Origin: an uncultured Bacteroidia bacterium
GTDB taxonomy: Bacteria; Bacteroidota; Bacteroidia; Bacteroidales; F082
Direction: 5' to 3'
DNA: 54,594 nt
Assembly (NCBI GenBank): GCA_902785755.1
Contig: CACZZO010000030.1
Span: 1 to 54,594 of the forward strand
Part shown: positions 1-6,605 of the stretch, in pieces
Layout: every line of letters begins with the position of its first letter
Position numbering within the stretch: the stretch's first letter is position 1
Notes under the pieces: model-generated
Seen by the model: the letters and a program-made list of their open reading frames with translations, nothing else
Database searches by the model: none
Told to the model about the DNA's origin: nothing
Made by a program: the position numbers and the translations under genes

Positions 1-46
1 CAACAATTAAACAACTAAACAGCAAACAAATAAACAACAAAATACG

Positions 47-331
47 ATGAAAAAGACAGTATTGACATTCGCACTCGTTCTCGCAATGGGAATCGGCACA
101 TTCGCCCAGGAAAGTGAAGGCGGTATGCTGAAAAGAAGCAAGGAATACCAATCCACCTACCGCAACGACGGTCGCCAACGACTTGTTGACAGAGATGGCA
201 GCTTCATCACCTTGCCCGGATTCGGACAAACTGATGACTTTGATGGTACCACACCTTTGGGCAGCGGCATTGCCGTGCTGCTCGGTTTGGGCGCAGCCTA
301 CATGGTGGGCAAGAAGCGCAAGGAGGAATAA
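47..331 (+). CDS. Small exported protein with PID-CTERM-like C-terminal tail
   Basis: A 94-residue protein with an N-terminal signal peptide (MKK, then a hydrophobic stretch ending near FAQ at about residue 21), a short polar middle, and a C-terminal tripartite tail: PLGSG at about residues 70-74, some 14 hydrophobic residues, then KKRKEE. This tail resembles Bacteroidota C-terminal protein-sorting tails (PID-CTERM class) and is nearly repeated in the unrelated-length protein at 32457-32945. The leader (1-46) is CAA/AAC rich with no Shine-Dalgarno. A strong terminator follows. The function of the mature part is unknown; surface or membrane anchoring of a small peptide is an inference. Confidence 0.75.
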   Translation: MKKTVLTFALVLAMGIGTFAQESEGGMLKRSKEYQSTYRNDGRQRLVDRDGSFITLPGFGQTDDFDGTTPLGSGIAVLLGLGAAYMVGKKRKEE

Positions 332-352
332 TCCCCTTCGCGCTTGAAACGA

Positions 353-387
353 AAAGCGGCATCCCGTTTGGGGGTGCCGCTTTTTTT
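353..387. terminator. Bidirectional rho-independent terminator
   Basis: AAAGCGGCA (353-361) pairs with TGCCGCTTT (375-383) and is followed by a T run. It ends the small exported protein gene on the plus strand and lies just past the minus-strand ATPase gene that stops at 407, so it can serve both. Confidence 0.85.
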
Positions 388-406
388 GGCTTGGGCTGGA
401 TGGAAG

Positions 407-1990
407 TCACTGCTCGATGATCCAATCCGAAACCGTCTTGGTCTCTTGCGAAAAAGCGATGCCGATTTTAACGACAGGCTTGCCCTCGGCTTGGTAAGGA
501 ATCGCATAGTCCTTCGAGTTGATTTGGTCGAGGGCCTCTTGCGCCGAGCCGTGCATCTTCAGTTCCATCACATAGACCGCGTCGCGCATGAAAACGACTA
601 CATCCGTGCGGCCACGCGCCACCTTTACTTGGGTATAGGTACGGTAGTTGAAGATGGAAAACACCACGTATGTCAGCACCTCGTAGTAGGCCTCGTATTT
701 TGCGATGTCGTCCAATTCCTTTGCCCCGAAATCGAGGTAAGGAATCGAGGCGAAGAAGGCCTGCATCAATTTCATGGCGCCTTCGATGTCGTGGTGAATC
801 AAACTGGCGTAGAAATTGCCTGCAAAGCCCTGCGTGTTGGCGTTGTAGATGCCCATCATCGAGGAGAGGAAATTGTCCATGAAGCCCACTTTCACCTCGG
901 CGTTGGGGAAGTCGAGGGTGTAGTTCCTGCTATAGAAATCATACCCCTTGATGGTGAGGTAGCCCGCCTGATAGAGCAAAGGCAGTGCGGAGGTCATGGC
1001 CTCGGTAGGCACATCGAACTGGGAGGAAGGCACTTTGAGTTGCTCCAGTTCAAGCAAGTTCGTGTTGAATCGTTTCATCGCCTCGAAGAGGAAGGTGGGA
1101 GTGCCGCTGCCGAACCAGTAGTAATCGAGGTCTTTCATCTTGAAGGCATTCACCAAACTGTAAGGATTGAAAATGTCTTGGGAGTCTTTCCCGAAATGAT
1201 ACCCGTCATATTGTTGCTTCAGCATGTCGATCATTTCCTCCTTGGAGCAATGGTAACGGTCGGCAAGCGTTTGGATGTCGGGGTCGAAGACGGTCAGCAT
1301 CTCGTCCTTGGTAATGCCGCAAAGGGCGGTATATTCTCCGTCCATTGAGATATTGGTCAGGTTATTGAGCGTTGAGAAGATGCTCAGTTGGCTGAACTTG
1401 GTTATGCCCGTGATGAAGACGAACTGCTCGTCCTTGTCGCAGATTTTGACATATTGATAGAACTCCTGCATGATGCGTCGCACTTCGGCCAGTTTTTCTG
1501 GAGTGTGCAGGTGGTCGAGCAAGGGGGCGTCGTACTCGTCGAGAATGACGACGGTCTTCATCCCCGTTTGCCGATGGGCACGTTGGATAAGCCCCCTGAA
1601 CCGCACGCCAAGATTCTTCTCTTCAGGCACCCTGCCGTAAATTTCTTCATAATCATGCAATTGCGCGTCCAAGGCATTGTAGATTTCTTCCTTTTCGTGT
1701 GTGTTTTTACACGCGCTCATGTCGAAATGCAACACGGGATGTTGTTTCCATTCCTTCTCCAACTCGCCGATGGCCAAGCCTTCAAACAAGTCCTTGCGGC
1801 CTTGGAAATAGTATTTCAATGTGCTGCAAAGCAGGCTCTTGCCGAACCTTCGCGGACGGCTGAGGAAGACGAATTGTGATTCTCTCGTCAGTTTGTAGAT
1901 AAGGTCTGTCTTGTCAATGTAAATGCGTCCATCCTGACGGATGCGTTCAAAATCGGCGATGCCGGCGGTGTAGAGTCTCATGGGTAGCAT
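407..1990 (-). CDS. AAA-ATPase-like / PD-(D/E)XK nuclease-like protein (DUF1703 type)
   Basis: The 527-residue product belongs to a family abundant in Bacteroidota. Its N-terminal AAA-ATPase-like domain starts with the typical YTAGIADFERIRQDGRIYID segment and carries a modified P-loop (SRPRRFGKSLL, about residues 44-54) and a Walker B-like VVILDEYDAPL. The C-terminal PD-(D/E)XK-like part includes GRTDVVVFMRDAVYVMELK, where D...E-x-K are the expected nuclease residues. The physiological role of the family is not established; links to mobile DNA or defence are often suspected. The second Met (1981) is an alternative start. A TATTTTTG box at 2014-2021 on this strand fits either start. The length is complete. 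Confidence 0.88.
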   Translation of the reverse strand: MLPMRLYTAGIADFERIRQDGRIYIDKTDLIYKLTRESQFVFLSRPRRFGKSLLCSTLKYYFQGRKDLFEGLAIGELEKEWKQHPVLHFDMSACKNTHEKEEIYNALDAQLHDYEEIYGRVPEEKNLGVRFRGLIQRAHRQTGMKTVVILDEYDAPLLDHLHTPEKLAEVRRIMQEFYQYVKICDKDEQFVFITGITKFSQLSIFSTLNNLTNISMDGEYTALCGITKDEMLTVFDPDIQTLADRYHCSKEEMIDMLKQQYDGYHFGKDSQDIFNPYSLVNAFKMKDLDYYWFGSGTPTFLFEAMKRFNTNLLELEQLKVPSSQFDVPTEAMTSALPLLYQAGYLTIKGYDFYSRNYTLDFPNAEVKVGFMDNFLSSMMGIYNANTQGFAGNFYASLIHHDIEGAMKLMQAFFASIPYLDFGAKELDDIAKYEAYYEVLTYVVFSIFNYRTYTQVKVARGRTDVVVFMRDAVYVMELKMHGSAQEALDQINSKDYAIPYQAEGKPVVKIGIAFSQETKTVSDWIIEQ

Positions 1991-2013
1991 GGCGATATGG
2001 TTTTTTTCCGCTG

Positions 2014-2021
2014 CAAAAATA
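2014..2021 (-). promoter_or_regulatory. -7 box for the AAA-ATPase-like gene
   Basis: TATTTTTG on the minus strand, matching the Bacteroidota TAnnTTTG -7 consensus, 24 bases before the ATG at 1990. Confidence 0.7.
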
Positions 2022-2068
2022 GCAATTTTTGGATTTTTTTGAAATTGCCTACAGAAAATCCGTAGTCC

Positions 2069-2098
2069 ATTACGACAGGGGTCAGCCCCTGTCGTAAT
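2069..2098. repeat. Perfect 13-bp palindrome overlapping the end of the PAS gene
   Basis: ATTACGACAGGGG (2069-2081), loop TCAG, CCCCTGTCGTAAT (2086-2098). The loop begins with the stop codon (TCA on the plus strand) of the PAS gene, so one arm is coding sequence. The hairpin has no T run and resembles the ACGACAG-type dispersed palindromes elsewhere in the window (25723, 44402). Confidence 0.75.
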
Positions 2099-2417
2099 GC
2101 GGCATGTCGTCAGGCAGGATGATGGAGAACTCGATGAGTCCGCCCACCACCTGCCTGTCGTCGTCTTCGTACCACGGGGTTTGGTAAATCAGTTTCTTCT
2201 TGCCTTTCTTGGAAATCGTGTAGACATTGGTGGCGGCATCGTCCAAGAGGTGGCGGATGATTTGCTGCGAGCGTTCGTTGTGGCACTTCATCAGGTCGCG
2301 GCCACGGGCGTCGCCGTTCACTTCGATGGAACTGTCGTTTTGGTACAAGATTTCGCCGTCTTTGGCGCTAATCGTGATGGCCAGATTGAGGCCTTTCAAA
2401 TAATCAAGTTGGTTCAT
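2082..2417 (-). CDS. Single PAS-like domain protein
   Basis: A soluble 111-residue protein. The segment ITISAKDGEILYQNDSS is typical of a PAS fold start, CHNERSQQIIRHLL resembles the helix seen in PAS domains of DUF438-type proteins, and the end (TPWYEDDDRQVVGGLIEFSI) reads like the closing PAS strands. There is no kinase, HTH or GGDEF output domain, so it may be a stand-alone sensor or partner protein. It is divergent from the LptF/LptG permease gene and shares the 2418-2480 promoter region with it. The last seven codons form one arm of a perfect hairpin. The ligand is unknown. Confidence 0.7.
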   Translation of the reverse strand: MNQLDYLKGLNLAITISAKDGEILYQNDSSIEVNGDARGRDLMKCHNERSQQIIRHLLDDAATNVYTISKKGKKKLIYQTPWYEDDDRQVVGGLIEFSIILPDDMPHYDRG

Positions 2418-2436
2418 AGTGCATGTAATTTTTCGG

Positions 2437-2461
2437 CAAAGGTAGAATTTTTCTAAATTTG
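2437..2461. promoter_or_regulatory. Divergent -7 boxes for the PAS gene and the permease gene
   Basis: TACCTTTG on the minus strand (2437-2444) faces the PAS start at 2417, and TAAATTTG on the plus strand (2454-2461) lies 19 bases before the permease ATG at 2481. Only 9 bp separate the boxes, so the two promoters probably compete for polymerase. Confidence 0.7.
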
Positions 2462-2480
2462 CAGCGTTCTTTTATCGAAA

Positions 2481-3971
2481 ATGAAGAAACTTTACCAATA
2501 TATCATCAAGTCGTTTTTGGGTACTTTTGTGCTCACTTTCTTCATTGTGGTGTTCATTTGGGTGATGCAATTCGTTTGGCTCTATGTGGACGATTTGGTT
2601 GGCAAAGGTTTGGAAATCAAAATTATAGCTGAACTTTTGTTCTACACTTCCATCACTGCAATTCCCATGTCGCTGCCTTTGGCCCTGCTGTTGGCCTTGC
2701 TGATGTGTTTCGGCAACCTTGGCGAGCATTACGAATTGGTGGCCATGAAAGCCTCGGGCATTTCCATGTGGCGTGCCATGCGTCCTTTGCTCTATTTCTC
2801 GTTGGTTCTCAGCGTATTGGCCTTCTTCATCTCCAACAGTCTCATCCCCATTGCCACCCTGAAATGGCGCACCCTCTTGACCGACGTGCAAAGGCAAAAG
2901 TTGGCCTTCAACATCAAGGAAGGGGTGTTTTACAAGGACATCGAGGGCTACGTGATTTATGTGGAGCGAAAAGGAAAGGACGGCAGCAGCATCTACGGCG
3001 TGAAGATTTACGACCACAACGACCATAACGGCAACACCAAAATCATCTCCGCCGACTCGGGCATGATGACCATGAGCCCCAACCAGCGCAACATCATCTT
3101 CACGCTCTACAACGGCCACAACTACACCGACATCACCACTTCCGACAACTACAAGGAAACGCGACCCTTCGAGCGCATGTCGTTCAAGCAAGAGCAACTC
3201 AAGTTCAGCCTCGCCTCGTTCGACATGACGCGATCGAGCGAGGACATGTACAAGTCGTACCAGCAAATGATGAACATCCGCCAACTTTCCGCCTCTTTGG
3301 ACTCGTTGGAACGGCGGCAGGTGAGCAAGCAAGAATCGTTCACTCAAGGCTTTGAGCGACGATGGGCCAATTATAAAAGCCTCACCCTCCCCGAACCGAA
3401 AAAGGCCTTGGCCGCCAATGACAGTTTGGTGGCCGACACCCTCGCCACCGACACCTGCCACATCCTCCGCTGGCCCCTGCTCGACCACTACGAAGGCGAA
3501 ACGCGCACCGCCATCGTCAACATGGCCGTTGGCACCGCACAAAACGCCAAAGACAACGTGGCTTTCAACAAAATGGATCTCAATTCGCATACCGAAAACA
3601 TCAACAAGCACCGGAAGGAGTGGCACAAGAAATTCACCTTGAGCATCGCCTGCATCATCTTTTTCTTCATCGGTGCGCCATTGGGCAGCATCATCCGCAA
3701 GGGCGGCTTGGGCCTGCCAGTGGTGATTTCGGTGCTGTTTTTCGTGGTCTATTACATCATCTCCACCATCGGCGAGCGCATGGCCGTTTTTGGCGGCCTC
3801 AACATGTTCCTCGGCGTATGGATTTCGTCCATCGTACTGCTGCCCGTGGGCCTGTTTTTCACCTTCAAGGCCACCACCGACGCAGCCCTGTTCGACGGCG
3901 ACAGTTGGAAGAAATTCTTCCAGAAATTGTTCAAGAGAAAGCGTGAAAACAACGTTGAAACATCTACATAA
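2481..3971 (+). CDS. LptF/LptG family permease
   Basis: A 496-residue inner-membrane protein of the YjgP/YjgQ family, the transmembrane half of the LptB2FG exporter that lifts lipopolysaccharide from the inner membrane. It shows the expected order: three N-terminal membrane segments (about residues 12-34, 52-76 and 98-122, with conserved ELVAMKASGIS between the last two), a long periplasmic beta-jellyroll domain, and three C-terminal segments (about 383-470). The periplasmic part is longer than in E. coli LptF/G, as is common in Bacteroidota. The basic C-terminus FKRKRENN stays cytoplasmic. LptF versus LptG cannot be decided. Two glycosyltransferases follow, which fits an envelope-glycan context. 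Confidence 0.92.
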   Translation: MKKLYQYIIKSFLGTFVLTFFIVVFIWVMQFVWLYVDDLVGKGLEIKIIAELLFYTSITAIPMSLPLALLLALLMCFGNLGEHYELVAMKASGISMWRAMRPLLYFSLVLSVLAFFISNSLIPIATLKWRTLLTDVQRQKLAFNIKEGVFYKDIEGYVIYVERKGKDGSSIYGVKIYDHNDHNGNTKIISADSGMMTMSPNQRNIIFTLYNGHNYTDITTSDNYKETRPFERMSFKQEQLKFSLASFDMTRSSEDMYKSYQQMMNIRQLSASLDSLERRQVSKQESFTQGFERRWANYKSLTLPEPKKALAANDSLVADTLATDTCHILRWPLLDHYEGETRTAIVNMAVGTAQNAKDNVAFNKMDLNSHTENINKHRKEWHKKFTLSIACIIFFFIGAPLGSIIRKGGLGLPVVISVLFFVVYYIISTIGERMAVFGGLNMFLGVWISSIVLLPVGLFFTFKATTDAALFDGDSWKKFFQKLFKRKRENNVETST

Positions 3972-3988
3972 AACTACGACTACAATAA

Positions 3989-4005
3989 TACGACAGCCCT
4001 ACAAA
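3989..4005 (+). repeat. Half-copy of the ACGACAGCCCTACAAA dispersed repeat
   Basis: TACGACAGCCCTACAAA, identical to 25734-25750 and to the right arm of the hairpin at 44402-44434. Here the left arm is absent. It lies between the permease and the first glycosyltransferase. Confidence 0.7.
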
Positions 4006-4040
4006 ACAACAATTCAACAATTCAACGATCAACAACCAAC

Positions 4041-5258
4041 ATGAAAATACTCCTCCTCTGCAACAAGCCCCCCTACCCTGCCTCCGAAGGCGGCCCGATG
4101 GCCATGAACAGCATCATCACCGGCCTGCTCGAAGCGGGTCATCAGGTCAAGATATTGGCGGTCAACAGCGAGAAATTCCATGTCAAGGAAAGCGACATCC
4201 CCGAAGAATACAAGAGGAAGACCGGCATCGAACTCATTAATGTCGACCTGCGCGTCAAGCCCGCGAAGGCGCTTCTCAACCTGTTCACCAAAAAATCCTA
4301 CCATGTGGAGCGTTTCGTTTCCAAAGACTTCAGAAACAGGCTAATAGAAGTGCTGAAACACGAGCATTTTGACGTGGTGCAGCTGGAAATGCTCTTCATG
4401 GCACCCTATGTTGAGGACATCCGTGCCCACTCGAAGGCCATGATTGTGATGCGTGCCCACAATGTGGAGCACAAGATTTGGGAGCGTATCGCCAAGGAGA
4501 CGAAGTTTTTCCTTAAACGCTGGTATATCAACCACTTGGCAAAGACTTTGAAGGAATACGAACTTTCCGCTTTGGAAACCGTCGATGGCATTGCCGCCAT
4601 CACCCGCAAGGATGCGGCCTATTTCCGAAAATACTGCTCCAAGCCCATCATCGACATCCCGTATGGTGTTTATCCAGAGGAGTTTACACCGAAATATGAG
4701 ATTGAAGGCAAACCCAAGTTCTACCACATCGGCTCCATGAACTGGATGCCCAACGAGGAAGGTATTCGTTGGTTCATTGAAGAAGTGCTGCCCAAGACCA
4801 TCGAAAAAGTCCCCGATTTCGTGTATTATTTGGCAGGCCGCAACATGCCCGAATGGTTGACCGCACTGAAAAACAAGCACATCAATGTCATCGGCGAAGT
4901 GCCTGATGCCAAGGCCTTTGTGAGCGACCATGACGTAGCCATAGTGCCACTGCTTTCGGGCAGCGGCATCCGCATCAAGATTATTGAGTCGATGGCGATG
5001 GGCAAGACCGTCATCACCACCCGCGTGGGTGCAGAAGGCATCCTTTACGACGAGGAAGTGAACCTCATCATTGCCGAAAACAAGGCCAAAATGGTGGAAG
5101 CCATCCGCAGCATCAACGAGAACCCGCAAATCGCCGTCAAGATTGGGCAAGCCGCGAGGAAATTGGTGGAAGAAACCTACGACAACCGCAAGATTATCGC
5201 CCGGCTGCTGATGTTTTATGAGCAAATCAAGCCGGGGAGCAAGATAACTTTCTTGTAA
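4041..5258 (+). CDS. Glycosyltransferase family 4 protein
   Basis: The 405-residue product is a GT-B fold, GT4-type enzyme. The N-terminal acceptor domain starts MKILLLCNKPPYPASEGGP with the glycine-rich loop. The C-terminal nucleotide-sugar domain contains FYHIGSMNWMPNEEGIRWF, and later GSGIRIKIIESMAMGKTVI, the E-x7-E-like donor-binding segment. It probably adds a sugar to a lipid-linked or surface glycan; donor and acceptor are not readable. The leader is built of CAACAATTCAAC-like units with no Shine-Dalgarno. It shares its overall plan with the next gene but is not a recent duplicate. Confidence 0.9.
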   Translation: MKILLLCNKPPYPASEGGPMAMNSIITGLLEAGHQVKILAVNSEKFHVKESDIPEEYKRKTGIELINVDLRVKPAKALLNLFTKKSYHVERFVSKDFRNRLIEVLKHEHFDVVQLEMLFMAPYVEDIRAHSKAMIVMRAHNVEHKIWERIAKETKFFLKRWYINHLAKTLKEYELSALETVDGIAAITRKDAAYFRKYCSKPIIDIPYGVYPEEFTPKYEIEGKPKFYHIGSMNWMPNEEGIRWFIEEVLPKTIEKVPDFVYYLAGRNMPEWLTALKNKHINVIGEVPDAKAFVSDHDVAIVPLLSGSGIRIKIIESMAMGKTVITTRVGAEGILYDEEVNLIIAENKAKMVEAIRSINENPQIAVKIGQAARKLVEETYDNRKIIARLLMFYEQIKPGSKITFL

Positions 5259-5310
5259 TTTCACGCAGGATACGAGTTTATTTCACGCAGAAATCGCAGA
5301 ATCCGCAGAA
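5258..5310 (+). repeat. ATTTCACGCAG direct repeat / CGCAG-rich spacer
   Basis: ATTTCACGCAG occurs at 5258-5268 and again at 5280-5290, followed by further CGCAGA units. Similar cgcaga-rich intergenic repeats are common in Bacteroidota genomes. No gene is visible in 5259-5388. Confidence 0.5.
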
Positions 5311-5388
5311 CCTGCCGGCGGCATATTTTGCGTCGCTTTGCGTTTCATATAATTCTGCGTATTCAGCATGACATAATAAAATATTCCT

Positions 5389-5396
5389 TAAATTTG
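5389..5396 (+). promoter_or_regulatory. -7 box upstream of the second glycosyltransferase
   Basis: TAAATTTG, ending 18 bases before the ATG at 5415. It lies after the upstream in-frame ATG at 5328, which supports 5415 as the true start. Probably also drives the downstream restriction-modification gene. Confidence 0.65.
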
Positions 5397-5414
5397 CTCC
5401 CTAAATCCGATGAG

Positions 5415-6605
5415 ATGAGAATATTCGTACTTCTGCCCCGCATCCCCTATCCGCTCGAAAAAGGCGACAAGTTGCGGGCATTCAACCAGATAAAGCAACT
5501 CGCAAAGCACAATGAAATCGTCCTCTGCGCCTTGAACGACAACGCCAAGGTGAGCGAACAGGACGCTTTTCGTGCCTTGCAGCCTTATTGCCAGTCCATC
5601 AACTTTATCAGATTCAACAAGTTGCAAATCCTTTTGGGACTTGTTCGCGCTTTCTTTAAGGGGCTGCCCATGCAATGCGGCTATTTCTACAACCGCAAGG
5701 CCGCCAAGAAAGTCAACGCATTGATAGCCAAGCACAAGCCCGACATGCTGTATGGGCAACTGTTGCGTGTAGCTGAATACATCCGCCACAAAGACATCCC
5801 GAAAGCCATTGACTATCAGGATATTTTCTCTTACGGGATGAAACGCCGTGCCGATATTGCATCATTCGTGACGCGACCTATATATAATATGGAGTACCAC
5901 AGATTGAAGCATTACGAGGCCGCCATTTTCGATGATTTCGATGTGCGCACCATCATCAGCGAGCCTGACCGCAAATTGTTCCCACACGATAAACGCGACG
6001 AAATCCTCATCATCCCCAACGGCGTGGACCACGACTTCTTCAAGCCGATGGAGCGCGAAAAGAAATACGACCTCGTTTTCACGGGCAACATGAGCTATCC
6101 ACCCAACGTGAACGCCGTGGAATATTTGGCCAACGAAATCCTTCCCATCGTGTGGAAATCGCGGCCCGAAACGACCCTTTACATCGCCGGCGCCACCCCC
6201 GATCCAAAAGTAAAAAAGGCCGCTTCGGACAAAATCATCGTCAGCGGCTGGCTCGACGACATCCGCGACGCCTACGCGCAGAGCCGTGTCTTCATCGCCC
6301 CAATGCGGATTGGTACGGGCCTGCAAAACAAACTGTTGGAGGCCATGTCGATGCGCCTGCCTGCCATCACCTCGCCCTTGGCCAACGCCTCTTTGGGCGC
6401 AAAACCCAACGAAGAAATCCTCATCGGCAGCAATGCCCAAGAAATGGCGCAAAACATCATCACCTTATTGACTGATACCGAAAAAGCAGAAAAGATTGCC
6501 CAAGCAGGGTTTGATTTCACGAATCGTGTTTATGACTGGGGAAAGGCGACGGAACGGTTGGAGGAGGCGATGAAATTTACAACTGAACAAACCCATCAAC
6601 AATGA
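5415..6605 (+). CDS. Glycosyltransferase, GT4 family
   Basis: A 396-residue GT-B enzyme starting MRIFVLLPRIPYPLEKGDKL, a signature of GT4 enzymes related to those associated with PEP-CTERM/exopolysaccharide systems. The donor-binding region contains LVFTGNMSYPPNVNAVEYL and later RIGTGLQNKLLEAMSMRLPAI with the conserved Glu. The upstream in-frame ATG at 5328 is rejected because a -7 box lies between it and 5415. Its TGA overlaps the ATG of the restriction-modification gene (ATGA), so the two are probably translationally coupled, an odd pairing of a glycan enzyme with a DNA-modifying enzyme. Confidence 0.9.
   Translation: MRIFVLLPRIPYPLEKGDKLRAFNQIKQLAKHNEIVLCALNDNAKVSEQDAFRALQPYCQSINFIRFNKLQILLGLVRAFFKGLPMQCGYFYNRKAAKKVNALIAKHKPDMLYGQLLRVAEYIRHKDIPKAIDYQDIFSYGMKRRADIASFVTRPIYNMEYHRLKHYEAAIFDDFDVRTIISEPDRKLFPHDKRDEILIIPNGVDHDFFKPMEREKKYDLVFTGNMSYPPNVNAVEYLANEILPIVWKSRPETTLYIAGATPDPKVKKAASDKIIVSGWLDDIRDAYAQSRVFIAPMRIGTGLQNKLLEAMSMRLPAITSPLANASLGAKPNEEILIGSNAQEMAQNIITLLTDTEKAEKIAQAGFDFTNRVYDWGKATERLEEAMKFTTEQTHQQ

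Noticed and set aside
407..1990. Treating the large opposite-strand open frames over the ATPase gene (for example 344-1348 on the plus strand) as genes
   Set aside because: They are shadows of the minus-strand gene, with repetitive V/H/G-rich translations and no family features. The same applies to long antisense frames over LptF/G, S46, glmS and the Omp85-type gene.
5328..5414. N-terminal extension of the second glycosyltransferase
   Set aside because: The extra 29 residues do not fit the family and the -7 box at 5389-5396 lies inside them.
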